From assembly GCA_018240565.1 (NCBI GenBank), contig JAFEFO010000037.1, positions 124,001-188,000 on the forward strand: a stretch of DNA of 64,000 nucleotides. Reading direction: 5' to 3'. Origin of the DNA: Pseudomonadota bacterium. Lineage in GTDB: Bacteria; Pseudomonadota; Gammaproteobacteria; Xanthomonadales; Rhodanobacteraceae. The notes under the pieces were generated by a model. The model saw nothing but the letters and a program-made list of their open reading frames with translations, was not told the origin of the DNA and made no database searches. Shown piece by piece: positions 36,158 to 47,300 of this stretch. The translations under genes and the position numbers were made by a program. Numbering within the stretch: position 1 is the stretch's first letter; every line of letters starts with the position of its first letter.

Positions 36158-36191
36158 AGAAAAAACGCGACGTCCTTGCGAACGCCGCGTT
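36158..36191 (-). terminator. Rho-independent terminator of the 36210 gene
   Basis: On the minus strand a 9-bp stem AACGCGGCG / CGTCGCGTT (one G-U pair) with a 10-nt loop runs into TTTTTT. It starts about 20 bp after the stop of the periplasmic protein gene and ends before the hemolysin III gene. Confidence 0.8.
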
Positions 36192-36209
36192 CTGCATCTT
36201 GCCGCGCGC

Positions 36210-36656
36210 TTACTTGGCGCGATTGATGGTGAACTTGCCGAAGGAAACGCCAAGGTTCACGCCATTGCCGGTGCCGGCGAGCGCCAGCGAGACATTGCCC
36301 TTGGTCAACACCTGCGCCATGCTCGACTTGACCACGCCGGCATTCGCCTCGCCCTGCGCGTAGCTGCCGAACAGTTCGCTGGTGTCATACACGTCCGAGA
36401 ACTTGCCGGTGCCGCCCTCGACCTTGTATTTGCCGGCGGTCAGGCCGCCGCCAACGGCGACGATATGCACCTTGAAACTGCGGCCGTTGTTGCAGGTGAT
36501 GGTGCCGTTGCCCTCGGCATGCTTGTAGATCGCGGCCCAGCCGGTGAGGTTGAACTTCATCTCGCAATCGATCTGCCCCGCGGCGTGAGCACGCGCGGAA
36601 TACATCGACGATGCGGCAAGCACGACGGATGCGGCGAGGATGGAAATGGTGCGCAT
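36210..36656 (-). CDS. Exported protein of unknown function
   Basis: A 148-residue secreted protein with a signal peptide ending SARAHA-AGQID. The mature part has two cysteines (DCEMKFN; TITCNNGRSF) likely to form a disulfide, then glycine-rich beta segments (VGGGLTAGKYKVEGGTGKFSD) and the end LGVSFGKFTI. I do not recognise a named family; the pattern suggests a small beta-barrel or lipid-binding fold. Two ATGs lie 6 bp apart; 36656 was chosen because AAGGAG sits 8 nt upstream of it. It has its own terminator. Confidence 0.75.
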   Translation of the reverse strand: MRTISILAASVVLAASSMYSARAHAAGQIDCEMKFNLTGWAAIYKHAEGNGTITCNNGRSFKVHIVAVGGGLTAGKYKVEGGTGKFSDVYDTSELFGSYAQGEANAGVVKSSMAQVLTKGNVSLALAGTGNGVNLGVSFGKFTINRAK

Positions 36657-36795
36657 GAGCATTCTCCTTGTGGTGGAACCGCCCGCAGTCTGGCGCAAGC
36701 GGCCTGAATGCACAACAACACCGGGTGCGCGTGGCGGAACTTTGCGCGCTGGCGCGTTAAGCTTGTGCCCTGCTCTTTCACGCGGGGATACGCTC

Positions 36796-37620
36796 ATGTC
36801 CGCATTCGACATACTCGTGCATGTGCGCGACGCGCGCAGCGACGGCAATGCACTGCGCGCCGCCGCCTTGCTCGGCAAGCATCTGGATGGCTATCTGTAC
36901 GGCCTGTACGTGGCGCCGCTGGGCGCCGTCGCATTCAGCACGCCGGAAACCGTCGTGTTCCAGGTGCATGAAGCCGACCGCCTGTATCAGGATGCACAAG
37001 GGCGCAGCGATTGGTGGCAGGAACAAGTCGCCAAGCACGGCTGTCCGGGCGAATGGCTCGTCGCGCAGGGTGAGGCGGTCGAGGCGCTGTGCCATTGCGC
37101 GCGCTGGTGCGATTTCGTGGTCGCCGAGCGACCCACGCTCAATCCCGACGCGCCGACCGGCTGGGGCACGGTGTCGCGCACCGTGTTCGGTGCCGGCATA
37201 CCGGTGCTGGTGGTTCCCGAATCGGCCACGCTCGCCACGCTCGGCGAGCGCATCCTCGTCGCCTGGAACCACAGCCGCGAGGCGATGCTCGCCGTTCACG
37301 GTGCCCTGCCACTGCTCAAGCGTGCCGCGCAGGTCGTCGTTCTCGACGGCGCGCCGCAGGCCGACGAGCTCGGCGCGCGCCATCTGCCGCAACTGGACCT
37401 GGCCACGTGGCTCGCGCGCCACGGTGTGCACGCAGAACTGCGCCGCTTTGCACCGAAGTCCGACTACGGCGTGCACATCATCGAGGCCGCACGCACGATG
37501 CAGGCCGACATGATAGTGATGGGCGCCTGGGGCCATTCGCGCATCGCGCAACTGGTGCTCGGCGGTTCCACGCGCCATCTGTTCCAGAACACCGACGTGC
37601 CCTTGCTGGTTGCGCATTGA
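36796..37620 (+). CDS. Universal stress protein (tandem UspA)
   Basis: A 274-residue cytoplasmic protein of two Usp-like halves. The second half keeps the nucleotide-binding G-x2-G-x9-G(S/T) pattern in GAWGHSRIAQLVLGGSTRHL; the first half is degenerate. Tandem UspA proteins bind ATP or AMP and help survival under starvation and respiratory stress, though partners differ. Start MSAFDILVHV matches the family. Upstream of a queuosine-precursor transporter gene on the same strand, 54 bp apart, so loosely linked. Confidence 0.88.
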   Translation: MSAFDILVHVRDARSDGNALRAAALLGKHLDGYLYGLYVAPLGAVAFSTPETVVFQVHEADRLYQDAQGRSDWWQEQVAKHGCPGEWLVAQGEAVEALCHCARWCDFVVAERPTLNPDAPTGWGTVSRTVFGAGIPVLVVPESATLATLGERILVAWNHSREAMLAVHGALPLLKRAAQVVVLDGAPQADELGARHLPQLDLATWLARHGVHAELRRFAPKSDYGVHIIEAARTMQADMIVMGAWGHSRIAQLVLGGSTRHLFQNTDVPLLVAH

Positions 37621-37674
37621 CGCCGCAGGTGCGTCGCACCCACACTGCGCGTGCCCGCCAGACAGGGGAACACG

Positions 37675-38379
37675 ATGCCAGCGCAGGGACAACGCACCTA
37701 CCGCTACTACGATTTCATCCTCGGCGCGTTCGTGTGCACGATCCTGTGCTCGAACCTGATCGGTCCGGCCAAGGTCGCGCAGGTGCACCTGCCGCTGGTC
37801 GGGGAATTCACCTTCGGCGCCGGCGTGCTGTTTTTTCCGATCTCCTACATCTTCGGCGACATCCTCACCGAGGTGTATGGCTACGCCCGCGCGCGGCGCG
37901 TGATCTGGTCCGGCCTGGCCGCGCTGGTGTTCGCCTCGCTCATGGCCACCATCGTGGTCAAACTCCCGCCCGCCGCCGACTGGCACGAGCAGGCCGCGTA
38001 TGAATCCATCTTCGGGCAGACCCCACGCATCGTCTTTGCTTCGATCATGGCGTTCTTCTGCGGCGAGTTCGTCAATTCGTACACATTGGCAAAAATGAAA
38101 TTGTGGACGCACGGCAACGCGCTGTGGTCGCGCATAATAGGTTCTACCATCTGCGGCGAAGGCGTGGATTCGCTGGTGTTCTACCCCGTCGCCTTCCTCG
38201 GCGTGTGGGACACCAAGTTGGTGTTCATCGTGATGGCGTCGAACTACGCGCTCAAGGTCCTGTGGGAAGTCCTCGCCACGCCGCTGACCTACCGCGTCGT
38301 CGCCGCGCTCAAGCGCGCGGAGAACGAGGACTACTACGATCGGAATACGAATTTCACGCCGTTCCAGCTTGGGACTTGA
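37675..38379 (+). CDS. Queuosine precursor transporter (YhhQ/QPTR family)
   Basis: A 234-residue inner-membrane protein with about six transmembrane segments. Family elements are ILCSNLIGPAKV, FPISYIFGDILTEVYGY, FCGEFVNSYTLAKMK and IGSTICGEGVDSLVFY. YhhQ imports preQ0/preQ1 for queuosine tRNA modification. ATG 37675 has an AGGGGAA site; a GTG 24 bp upstream is less likely. Convergent with the PfkB kinase gene, whose stop is 22 bp away. Confidence 0.9.
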   Translation: MPAQGQRTYRYYDFILGAFVCTILCSNLIGPAKVAQVHLPLVGEFTFGAGVLFFPISYIFGDILTEVYGYARARRVIWSGLAALVFASLMATIVVKLPPAADWHEQAAYESIFGQTPRIVFASIMAFFCGEFVNSYTLAKMKLWTHGNALWSRIIGSTICGEGVDSLVFYPVAFLGVWDTKLVFIVMASNYALKVLWEVLATPLTYRVVAALKRAENEDYYDRNTNFTPFQLGT

Positions 38380-38400
38380 TCCGCTTCAATCCAGCCCGAC

Positions 38401-39336
38401 TCAATCCAGCGCGTAGCTGAACTGCTGGCGGAACTGGTCGGCAAACTCGCCGTAGGTGAAGCGCTGGTTCTGCGTGCCGGGATGCTCGACCTTCAACGCG
38501 CCCATCAGCGAGGCCATGCGCCCGCAGGTCGCCAGGTCCATGCCGCGCATCAGGCCAAAGATGAGGCCCGCGCGATAGGCGTCGCCGCAACCGGTGGGAT
38601 CGGACACGCGGCGTTCGTGCGCGGGCGGGATGTCGATGGTTTCCTTCCTGGTGTGGATCAACGACCCCTTCGGTCCGCGCGTGACGATGTAGGCGGTGAC
38701 GCGTTCGGCGATCTGTTTTTCGCTCCAGCCGGTCGCGCGTTGCAACAGGTTGGACTCGTAATCGTTGACGGTGACGTACTGCGCCTGCTCGATGAAGGCG
38801 CGGAACTCCTCGCCATTGAACAGCGGCATGGCCTGGCCGGGATCGAAGATGAACGGGATGTTGCGTTCGGCGAATTCGGACGAATGCTGCAGCATCGCTT
38901 CGCGCCCATCGGGACCGACGATGCCGAACTTGACTTCCGGCACGTCGCGCACATGATTTTCGAAACTGCGCATCATCGCGCCGGGATGGAACGCGGTGAT
39001 CTGGTTGTCGTCCAGGTCCGTGGTGATGAAGGCCTGCGCGGTGAACAGGTCATCGATCGTGCGCACCTGCGACAGGTCGATGCCGCAACGGGTGAAATGC
39101 TCGCGATACGGCCCGAAGTCCTGGCCAACCGTGCCCATCGGAACGGGGTGCCCGCCAAGCAACTTCAGGTTGTAGCTGATGTTGCCAGCGCAACCGCCGA
39201 ATTCACGGCGCATGCGCGGCACCAGGAAGGCGACATTGAGCATGTGTACCTTGTCCGGCAGGATGTGGTTCTTGAACTGGTCCGGAAACACCATGATGGT
39301 GTCGTAGGCGAGGGAGCCGCAAATCAGTGCTGGCAT
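38401..39336 (-). CDS. PfkB-family carbohydrate/adenosine kinase
   Basis: A 311-residue ribokinase-fold kinase. It shows the N-terminal GG motif region (EFGGCAGNISYNLKLLGG) and the C-terminal signature DPTGCGDAYRAG, where the Asp is the catalytic base. The sugar or nucleoside substrate is not clear; similar proteins are annotated as adenosine kinases. The start is ATG 39336 (GGA upstream) or GTG 39348. It begins 5-17 bp after the gatB stop, so it is probably transcribed with gatCAB. Confidence 0.88.
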   Translation of the reverse strand: MPALICGSLAYDTIMVFPDQFKNHILPDKVHMLNVAFLVPRMRREFGGCAGNISYNLKLLGGHPVPMGTVGQDFGPYREHFTRCGIDLSQVRTIDDLFTAQAFITTDLDDNQITAFHPGAMMRSFENHVRDVPEVKFGIVGPDGREAMLQHSSEFAERNIPFIFDPGQAMPLFNGEEFRAFIEQAQYVTVNDYESNLLQRATGWSEKQIAERVTAYIVTRGPKGSLIHTRKETIDIPPAHERRVSDPTGCGDAYRAGLIFGLMRGMDLATCGRMASLMGALKVEHPGTQNQRFTYGEFADQFRQQFSYALD

Positions 39337-39352
39337 GGATTTGTCCACTTGT

Positions 39353-40789
39353 TTACTTTTTCAGTTTTTCGCGCAACAGCGCATTCAATTGCTGCGGATT
39401 GCCCTGTCCGCGCAGGTGTTTCATGGCCTGGCCGACGAAGAACTGCAAGAGTTTTTCGTTGCCGGCGCGATAGTCGGCGAGCTGCGCGGGGAATTGCGCG
39501 ATGACCGCATCGACCGCCGCACCCAGTGCGCCGGCGTCGGAAATCTGCGTGAGTCCGCGCGCGGCGATGATCGCATCCGCCTCGCCCTCGCCCGCCCACA
39601 TCGCGGCGAACACGTCCTTGGCGATCTTGCCCGAAATCGCGCCTTCGCGCACGTGCACGAGCAGGCGCGCGAGTGCCGGCGCGGACACACGCGAGGCTTC
39701 GATCGGCAGCGCCGCGTCGTTCAACGCCGCCGTCAACTCGCCGAGCAGCCAGTTGGCGCAGAGCTTGGCATCGTCGCCGAGCGTGGCCAGCAGCGCCTCG
39801 AAATAATCCGCCGTCGCGCGATCGGCGCACAATTGCGTCGCGTCGGAGTCGGGCAATCCAAGCGCTTCGACGTAGCGGCGACGGCGCGCGTCTGGCAATT
39901 CCGGCAGCGTGGCACGCACCGCATCGATATCAGCATCCGTGACCACGAGCGGCGGCAAGTCCGGATCGGGAAAGTAGCGATAGTCGTCGGCGTCTTCCTT
40001 GCTGCGCATGGGCAGGGTGCGATGTGCGGCGGCGTCGTACAGGCGCGTTTCCTGCACGATGGCCTCACCCGCTTCGAGAGTGCGAATCTGGCGCTCGATT
40101 TCGTATTCGATCGCTTTCTCGACGAAGCGGAACGAATTGACGTTCTTGATCTCGGTGCGCGTGCCGAGTTTGGCGTCCCCCGTGCGGCGCACCGAAACAT
40201 TCGCGTCGCAGCGGAACGACCCTTCGGCCATGTTGCCGTCGCAGATGCCGAGCCAGCGTACCAGCGTATGCACGGTGCGCAGGTAGGCCACCGCGTCCTG
40301 CGCGCAATACAACACCGGCGCGGAAACGATTTCCAGCAAGGGCACGCCGGCGCGATTGAAGTCCAGACCCGTCGCGGCATGGAACGCGTCGTGCAAACTT
40401 TTGCCGGCGTCCTCTTCCAGGTGTGCGCGCTGGATTTCGACCTGGAGCGTGCGGCCATCGTCCAGACGCACGGCGAGTCGGCCGTTGGCGACGATGGGCA
40501 ATTCGTACTGGCTGATCTGGTAGCCCTTGGGCAGGTCGGGATAGAAATAATTCTTGCGCGCGAACACGCTGTGCCGAGCAATCGTCGCGTTCACCGCAAG
40601 GCCGAAGGCGATGGCCTTGTCGAGCACCGCGCGATTGGGTACCGGCAAGGTTCCGGGCATCGCCACGTCGACGAGACTCGCCTGCGTGTTCGGCTCGGCG
40701 CCATACGCAGTCGGCGCGCCTGAAAACAGTTTCGACCGCGTCGAAAGCTGGGCGTGGATTTCCAGGCCGATGACGCTCTGCCAGCTCAT
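39353..40789 (-). CDS. gatB: Asp/Glu-tRNA amidotransferase subunit B
   Basis: A 478-residue GatB. It has the N-terminal [19 protein letters not shown], the kinase-like catalytic block with [17 protein letters not shown] and [13 protein letters not shown], and the C-terminal tail domain ending in [20 protein letters not shown]. GatB phosphorylates and amidates mischarged Asp-tRNA(Asn)/Glu-tRNA(Gln) using ammonia from GatA. ATG 40789 overlaps the gatA stop by ATGA. Confidence 0.96.
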   Translation of the reverse strand: MSWQSVIGLEIHAQLSTRSKLFSGAPTAYGAEPNTQASLVDVAMPGTLPVPNRAVLDKAIAFGLAVNATIARHSVFARKNYFYPDLPKGYQISQYELPIVANGRLAVRLDDGRTLQVEIQRAHLEEDAGKSLHDAFHAATGLDFNRAGVPLLEIVSAPVLYCAQDAVAYLRTVHTLVRWLGICDGNMAEGSFRCDANVSVRRTGDAKLGTRTEIKNVNSFRFVEKAIEYEIERQIRTLEAGEAIVQETRLYDAAAHRTLPMRSKEDADDYRYFPDPDLPPLVVTDADIDAVRATLPELPDARRRRYVEALGLPDSDATQLCADRATADYFEALLATLGDDAKLCANWLLGELTAALNDAALPIEASRVSAPALARLLVHVREGAISGKIAKDVFAAMWAGEGEADAIIAARGLTQISDAGALGAAVDAVIAQFPAQLADYRAGNEKLLQFFVGQAMKHLRGQGNPQQLNALLREKLKK

Positions 40790-42228
40790 GCGCGCGGGCT
40801 CCGCGTGTGCCAATCCGTGGCGAGCTGGAACTGATGCGCAGCCGCCAACAATCGCGATTCGTGGAATGCCGGCGCGATCAGCTGCAGGCCGACGGGCAGG
40901 TCTTCGCTGAAACCCGCGGGAATCGAAATCGCCGGCAGGCCGGCCAGGTTCACCGCGACAGTGTTGACATCGGCGGCGTACATCGCCAATGGATCGGACG
41001 TCTTCTCGCCAAGTTTGAATGCAACCGTCGGCGAGGTCGGTCCGGCGATCAGATCGACGTGCCCGAAGGCTTCGACGAAATCGTTGGCGATCACGCGCCG
41101 CGCACGTTGTGCACGCAAGTAGTACGCATCGTAGTAGCCGGCAGACAGCGCGTAGGTTCCGACCAGGATGCGGCGCTTCACCTCGACGCCGAAACCTTCG
41201 CCGCGGCTGCGCGTGTACAAGTCCTCAAGTGTCTTGGGATCGCCGCAGCGATGACCGTAACGCACGCCGTCATAGCGCGCGAGATTGCTCGAGGCTTCCG
41301 CTGGCGCGATGACGTAGTACGCCGGGATCGCCAAAGCCGCATTGGGCAAGGAAACATCCACGAGCGTGGCGCCAAGTTTTTCGCATTGCGCCAGCGCTGC
41401 GCGCACCGCTGCGGCAACGCCAGGCTCGACACCGGCGCCGAAATATTCACGCGCAATGCCGATTTTCAACCCTTGCAACGTTGTGGACAATGCAGCAACG
41501 TAATCCTCGCGTGGGCGATCCACGCTGGTCGCGTCGCGCGCGTCGTGCCCGGCCATCGCGCCGAGCACCTGCGCGCAGTCGGCCGCGCTGCGCGCGAGCA
41601 CGCCACCACAGTCCAGGCTCGAGGCATAGGCGATCATGCCGTAACGTGAGACGCGTCCGTAGGTCGGCTTGATGCCGGTGATGCCGCAGAACGCGGCGGG
41701 CTGACGGATCGAGCCGCCGGTGTCGGTGCCGGTGGCGAACGGCACGATGCCGGCGGCGACGGCCGCTGCCGAGCCGCCCGACGAACCGCCCGGCACGCGC
41801 GTCGCATCCCAGGGGTTCTTCACCGCGCCGAAATGCGAATTCTCGTTTGACGAACCCATCGCGAACTCGTCCATGTTCGCCTTGCCGATGGACACCGCAT
41901 GCGCGGCATCGAGTCGTTCGACCACCGCCGCGTCGTAAGGCGGCACGAAGTTCTCCAGCATGCGCGAGGCGCAGGTGGTACGGATTCCATTTGTACAGAA
42001 AATATCCTTGTGTACAAATGGAATACCGGCCAATGGCTGCACATCACCGGCGGTGATTGTCGCATCGGCACGCTGTGCGGCGGCAAGCGCCGCGCCTGCA
42101 TCGAGCGTGATGAACGCATTCAAGTCGTCCCGCGCACGAGCGCGTGCAAGCGCCGCCTGCGTGAGTTCGGTCGCGGATGCCTTGCGGGCGCGCAGGTCTT
42201 GCGCGAGTTGCGCGATGCTCGATGCCAT
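40786..42228 (-). CDS. gatA: Asp/Glu-tRNA amidotransferase subunit A
   Basis: A 480-residue amidase-signature protein that hydrolyses glutamine to supply ammonia to GatB. The Ser-cisSer-Lys triad is visible: K74 in IPFVHKDIF and the serines in [11 protein letters not shown] and [11 protein letters not shown]. The codons around K74 (69-82) are unusually AT-rich and form a perfect inverted repeat (41984-42024), unlike the rest of the gene. ATG 42228 begins [14 protein letters not shown]; it lies 7 bp after gatC and overlaps gatB. Confidence 0.96.
   Translation of the reverse strand: MASSIAQLAQDLRARKASATELTQAALARARARDDLNAFITLDAGAALAAAQRADATITAGDVQPLAGIPFVHKDIFCTNGIRTTCASRMLENFVPPYDAAVVERLDAAHAVSIGKANMDEFAMGSSNENSHFGAVKNPWDATRVPGGSSGGSAAAVAAGIVPFATGTDTGGSIRQPAAFCGITGIKPTYGRVSRYGMIAYASSLDCGGVLARSAADCAQVLGAMAGHDARDATSVDRPREDYVAALSTTLQGLKIGIAREYFGAGVEPGVAAAVRAALAQCEKLGATLVDVSLPNAALAIPAYYVIAPAEASSNLARYDGVRYGHRCGDPKTLEDLYTRSRGEGFGVEVKRRILVGTYALSAGYYDAYYLRAQRARRVIANDFVEAFGHVDLIAGPTSPTVAFKLGEKTSDPLAMYAADVNTVAVNLAGLPAISIPAGFSEDLPVGLQLIAPAFHESRLLAAAHQFQLATDWHTRSPRA
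41984..42024. repeat. Perfect 14-bp inverted repeat inside gatA
   Basis: Left arm ATTCCATTTGTACA at 41984-41997, a 13-bp spacer, and right arm TGTACAAATGGAAT at 42011-42024. The patch is about one third GC in a gene that is otherwise strongly GC-rich. On the coding strand it spans codons 69-82 ([14 protein letters not shown]), including the catalytic lysine. Confidence 0.9.
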
Positions 42229-42235
42229 GGCGCCG

Positions 42236-42523
42236 TTACCCCAGGACTTTGGGCACGGCGTACAGTCCGCCACGCGCGTCCGGCGCCAACGCCAGCAACG
42301 CATCGGAGCGGTCGGATTCGGTCACCGCATCGGCGCGCCACGCGAGCGCTTGCGCATGCGGATGCGCCATCGGCGCGACGCCATCGAGCGGCGCCTGCGC
42401 CAATTGCCCGGCAAGGTCGAGCACACGCGCCAGTTCGCCCGCGGTTTGCGTCGCGCTGCGTGCATCCACGGGCAAGCGCGCCAGGCGGGCGATGCGGGCG
42501 ATGGTGACGGTGTCGATGGACAT
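42236..42523 (-). CDS. gatC: Asp/Glu-tRNA amidotransferase subunit C
   Basis: A 95-residue GatC, the small belt protein that holds GatA and GatB together. It shows the N-terminal helix ([17 protein letters not shown]), the central [10 protein letters not shown] motif, and the C-terminal ending [10 protein letters not shown]. First gene of gatCAB. ATG 42523 was chosen by family length; the frame continues upstream without conserved sequence. Divergent from mreB. Confidence 0.93.
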   Translation of the reverse strand: MSIDTVTIARIARLARLPVDARSATQTAGELARVLDLAGQLAQAPLDGVAPMAHPHAQALAWRADAVTESDRSDALLALAPDARGGLYAVPKVLG

Positions 42524-42554
42524 GGCGGATCCGGTGGCGGGACGGCGGCGATAG

Positions 42555-43739
<1,185 letters not shown>

Positions 43740-43901
43740 CGTTCACAGCATCGATTGCGCTTGGGAATCCTTGATTAACCGTCACGAGCGATGAGAATTT
43801 GCGGGTCGCCGGAGCGCAGGAACCGGAGTTTACTCAATGGTCAATGAGGATTCCGAGCACCGCCGGCACGCAAATTATCGAGCGCGGCAGGTTAATCCAT
43901 C

Positions 43902-44834
43902 ATGGCGCTGACCCGCAACGAACCCGCACCCCTGTTCAGCCCCGACACGGCGAACACACTGCGCCTGATCGGCTACCTCGCGCTGGCGATCGGGCTGATG
44001 GTGATCGACCACCGCAACGACTGGCTGACCCGCGTGCGCTACGCGGCCAGCGCGGCGGTCGAGCCGATGTACCGGCTGGCGGCGCTGCCCTCGCGCGTGG
44101 CGCGCAGCGCCGGCGATGCGATGTCCGATCGCGCACGCCTGAATGCACGCAATGCGGAACTCGAACGCGAATTGCTGCTCGCGCAGGCTCGTCTGAACCG
44201 CCTGCAGTCCGTGCGCGAGCAGAACGAACGCCTGCAACAACTGCTCGACGCACAACGCAGCCTCGAACTCGGCGTGCAGCTTGCGCGCATCATCGACGTG
44301 GATACCGATCCGTTCCGGCACCGCGTGGTCATCGATGCCGGTGCGCGCCAGGGCGTGGCAATCGGCGAGGCGGTGCTCGATGCGCACGGCGTGATGGGCC
44401 AGATCGTGGAAGTGCTGCCGGACACCGCCACAGTCATGCTGATCACCGATCCGGCTCACGCCCTGCCGGTGAAGAGCGAACGCACCGGCCTGCGCGCGAT
44501 CGCGCGCGGCAACGGCGCGCTGGACTCGCTGGAATTGTCGAACATCCCGATCAGCGCGGACATCAAGCCGGGCGACAAACTGGTGACCTCGGGTCTGGGC
44601 GGACACTTCCCCGCAGGATTTCCGGTCGGCACGGTGCGCGAGATCCGCAACGATGCCAGCGGCATGTTCGCGCTGGCGACGGTCGCGCCGAGCGCGGCGC
44701 TGGACCGCAGTGGCGAGGTGCTGATCCTGCACAACCTGCCCGACCCGGTCGGCCCGCCGGCGCCGGCACCCGCGGAAGGGCCCCCGGCACCTGGAGCGCA
44801 GACGTCGGATCCGGACCCGGTGAAAAGACCATGA
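43902..44834 (+). CDS. mreC: Rod shape-determining protein MreC
   Basis: A 310-residue bitopic membrane protein: short cytoplasmic start, one transmembrane helix (IGYLALAIGLMVID), a coiled coil (ARNAELERELLLAQARLNRL) and two beta domains (VVIDAGARQGVAIGEAVLDAHGVMGQ; DKLVTSGLGGHFPAGFPVG). A proline-rich tail ends the protein. It links MreB to PBP2/RodA. The 162-bp gap after mreB holds no gene I can support. Confidence 0.95.
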   Translation: MALTRNEPAPLFSPDTANTLRLIGYLALAIGLMVIDHRNDWLTRVRYAASAAVEPMYRLAALPSRVARSAGDAMSDRARLNARNAELERELLLAQARLNRLQSVREQNERLQQLLDAQRSLELGVQLARIIDVDTDPFRHRVVIDAGARQGVAIGEAVLDAHGVMGQIVEVLPDTATVMLITDPAHALPVKSERTGLRAIARGNGALDSLELSNIPISADIKPGDKLVTSGLGGHFPAGFPVGTVREIRNDASGMFALATVAPSAALDRSGEVLILHNLPDPVGPPAPAPAEGPPAPGAQTSDPDPVKRP

Positions 44835-44865
44835 TGCGGAACGTCATGCCGAATCCCTTTCATCC

Positions 44866-44897
44866 CTTGCCCTCTCCCGCACGCGGCAGAGGGGGAG
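44866..44897. repeat. Interspersed CTCTCCCGC palindrome between mreC and mreD
   Basis: CCCTCTCCCGC, three bases, then GCGGCAGAGGG: an imperfect palindrome of the same family as 15697-15734 and 55111-55226. It fills most of the mreC-mreD gap and would fold in the polycistronic mRNA. Confidence 0.65.
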
Positions 44898-44937
44898 TAA
44901 TCGTCGCGCGGTGCGCGACATTGGCATTGGATTGCAG

Positions 44938-45429
44938 ATGAATCGCCTGCGTGCCAACGATTGGTTGTTCTGGGGCAGCGTGCTCGCCTGCTACCTGCTG
45001 CAACTGATGCCCTTGCCGCAGGCGCTGCTGCCGCTCAAACCGTGGTGGCTGGCGCTGGTGCTGATGTACTGGATACTCGAAGCGCCCGACTACGTGAGCC
45101 TGGGACGGGCCTTCGTGCTTGGCCTCGTCGGCGATGTGCTGGCCGGCGAATTGCTCGGCGAGCAGGCCCTGCGCCTGTGCGTTGCGTGTTTCATCCTGAT
45201 GCGTTTCCGCGCGCGCCTGCGCTTCTTCCCGATGTGGCAACAGGCGCTGGCCGCGCTCGCCCTGCTCGCCAACGACCGCATCGTGCTGTTCGCGATCCGC
45301 GCCGTGTCCGGTGAAGCGGCGGTACCGGCCAGCTACTGGCTGGCGCCGCTGACCGGAATGATCGCCTGGCCATGGGTGTTCCTGCTGCTCGACGACGCGC
45401 GAGCGCGCGCGCGTGTGCGGGAATCGTGA
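44938..45429 (+). CDS. mreD: Rod shape-determining protein MreD
   Basis: A 163-residue inner-membrane protein with five or six transmembrane helices (WLFWGSVLACYLLQLMPLP, LVLMYWILEAPDYVSLGRAF, VLGLVGDVLAGELLGEQAL). The LGRAFVLGLVGDVLAG segment is characteristic. I prefer the ATG giving MNRLRANDWLF; a GTG 27 bp upstream is possible. Its stop overlaps the mrdA GTG, so the two are coupled. Confidence 0.9.
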   Translation: MNRLRANDWLFWGSVLACYLLQLMPLPQALLPLKPWWLALVLMYWILEAPDYVSLGRAFVLGLVGDVLAGELLGEQALRLCVACFILMRFRARLRFFPMWQQALAALALLANDRIVLFAIRAVSGEAAVPASYWLAPLTGMIAWPWVFLLLDDARARARVRES

Positions 45430-47300
45430 AGAAGCGCAAGCCAAAACCCGGCGCCATCAAGGACGCGCAACGCGAAGCCGCGCGCTTCGGCCGCCGCGCA
45501 CTGGCGGGATTCATCCTCATCGCGCTGTGCCTGGGCGGACTCGCCGCGCGCTTCTGGTTCCTGCAAGTGCAACGCCACGCCGAATTCGCCGCGCGCTCGG
45601 ACAACAACCGCATCTCGGTGCGCAGCATCCCGCCCACGCGCGGGCTGATCTATGATCGCAATGGCGTGCTGCTGGCCGAGAATGTCGCCGCCTTCCGCCT
45701 CGAGGTGGTGCCCGAACAGGTCGATGACATGAGCGCCATGTTGGCCGCGCTCGGCCAGGTCGTAGCCCTGTCCGACGATGACATCGAACGCTTCGACGCG
45801 TTGCGCAAGAGCAAGCGACCCTTCGACAGCATTCCGCTGCGGCTGAAGTTGTCCGAGGACGAGATCGCGCGCTTTTCCACGCAACGCTGGCACTTTCCCG
45901 GCGTGGACGTGGTGCCGTACCTGACCCGCGCCTATCCGCGCGGCGCGGATTTCGCCCACGTCGTCGGCTATGTCGGCCGCATCGATGCCGCGGATGCGGC
46001 GAACCTAGACGCCGACCTGTACGCGGGCACCACGCAGATCGGCAAGACCGGCATCGAACGTCGCTACGAGGACGCGCTGCACGGCAGTCCCGGCTACGAA
46101 CAGGTCGAGGTCAACGTCGACAAGCGCGCGATCGGCAAGCCGATCAGCCGCGTCGCGCCGACTCCGGGCAAGAACCTGTACCTGAGCATCGACGCGCGCC
46201 TGCAGCGCACGGCCATGGATGCACTGGCCGGAAGGCCCGGCGCGGTGGTGGCGATCGATCCGCGCAACGGCGAAGTCCTTGCCCTGGCCAGCGCGCCGAG
46301 CTTCGATCCCAACCTGTTCATCAATGGCATCAGTCGCACCGACTATGCCGCGCTCATGAACAATCCGGACAAGCCCCTGCTCGACCGCGCGATCGCCGGC
46401 GGCTTCACGCCCGGCTCCACGGTCAAGCCCTACCTGGGCCTGGGCGGCCTGCAACTGGGTTTGCGGCGGCCGCAGGATACGATCCTGTCGACCGGCGAGT
46501 TCCACATTCCCGGCCAGGCGCGCGGCTACCGCGACGACGTGCGCGGCGGCCAGGGCCTGGTGAACCTGCGGCAGGCCATCGCGCGTTCGGTCAACACGTA
46601 TTTCTATTCGCTCGCGCTGGACATGGGCATCGACCGCTTCAGTGCCTGGATGGCCAATTTCGGCTTCGGCCAGCCGACCGGCATCGACTTGCCCGGCGAG
46701 GCCTCGGGCGTCCTGCCTTCGCGCGAATGGAAGCGCGCGCGGATGAGGCAGGCGTTCTTCCCCGGTGAAACGGTGATCGCCGGCATCGGCCAGGGCTATT
46801 GGGTGATCACGCCAATCCAGCTCGCCAACGCCCTGGCCACGCTTGCCGAAGGCGGCGTGCGCCACGTGCCGCACCTGCTGCGGGCAATGCAGGACGGCCT
46901 GAACGCACCGCGCGTACCCGTGGCACAGCCCAAGCCGGTGCCGAGCTTCGTGCGCAATCCGGCCGACTGGGAAGCAGTGCGCCAGGGCATGATCGACGTG
47001 GTCAACGATCCGTCGGGCACGGCGCATGGATTGGGCGAAGGCTTTCCCTACGTCATCGCCGGCAAGACCGGCACGGCCGAGCGCTACTCGCGCACCGGCG
47101 AGGAGTGGACCAGCATCGCGGCCTCGCCGATCAGCCGCCACGAGGTGCTGTTCGAGGCATTCACGCCGGCCGATGCGCCACGCATCGCCGTGGTGATCGC
47201 GCTCAAGGAAGGCCGCTCCGGTGCCTACGATGCCGCGCCGATCGCACGGCGCATCCTCGACGCATGGCTCAAGGACGACGATGCGGAGCCTGCGCCATGA
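45426..47300 (+). CDS. mrdA: Penicillin-binding protein 2
   Basis: A 624-residue class B PBP, the elongation transpeptidase. It has one N-terminal transmembrane helix, a pedestal domain (IPPTRGLIYDRNGVLLAEN) and a transpeptidase domain with the nucleophile in GSTVKP (S about 331), SVNTYFYSLA as the SxN motif, and AGKTGTAERYS. The start is a GTG overlapping the mreD stop. Partner of RodA, whose ATG overlaps its own stop. The enzyme is the target of mecillinam-type beta-lactams in related species. Confidence 0.96.
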   Translation: MKKRKPKPGAIKDAQREAARFGRRALAGFILIALCLGGLAARFWFLQVQRHAEFAARSDNNRISVRSIPPTRGLIYDRNGVLLAENVAAFRLEVVPEQVDDMSAMLAALGQVVALSDDDIERFDALRKSKRPFDSIPLRLKLSEDEIARFSTQRWHFPGVDVVPYLTRAYPRGADFAHVVGYVGRIDAADAANLDADLYAGTTQIGKTGIERRYEDALHGSPGYEQVEVNVDKRAIGKPISRVAPTPGKNLYLSIDARLQRTAMDALAGRPGAVVAIDPRNGEVLALASAPSFDPNLFINGISRTDYAALMNNPDKPLLDRAIAGGFTPGSTVKPYLGLGGLQLGLRRPQDTILSTGEFHIPGQARGYRDDVRGGQGLVNLRQAIARSVNTYFYSLALDMGIDRFSAWMANFGFGQPTGIDLPGEASGVLPSREWKRARMRQAFFPGETVIAGIGQGYWVITPIQLANALATLAEGGVRHVPHLLRAMQDGLNAPRVPVAQPKPVPSFVRNPADWEAVRQGMIDVVNDPSGTAHGLGEGFPYVIAGKTGTAERYSRTGEEWTSIAASPISRHEVLFEAFTPADAPRIAVVIALKEGRSGAYDAAPIARRILDAWLKDDDAEPAP

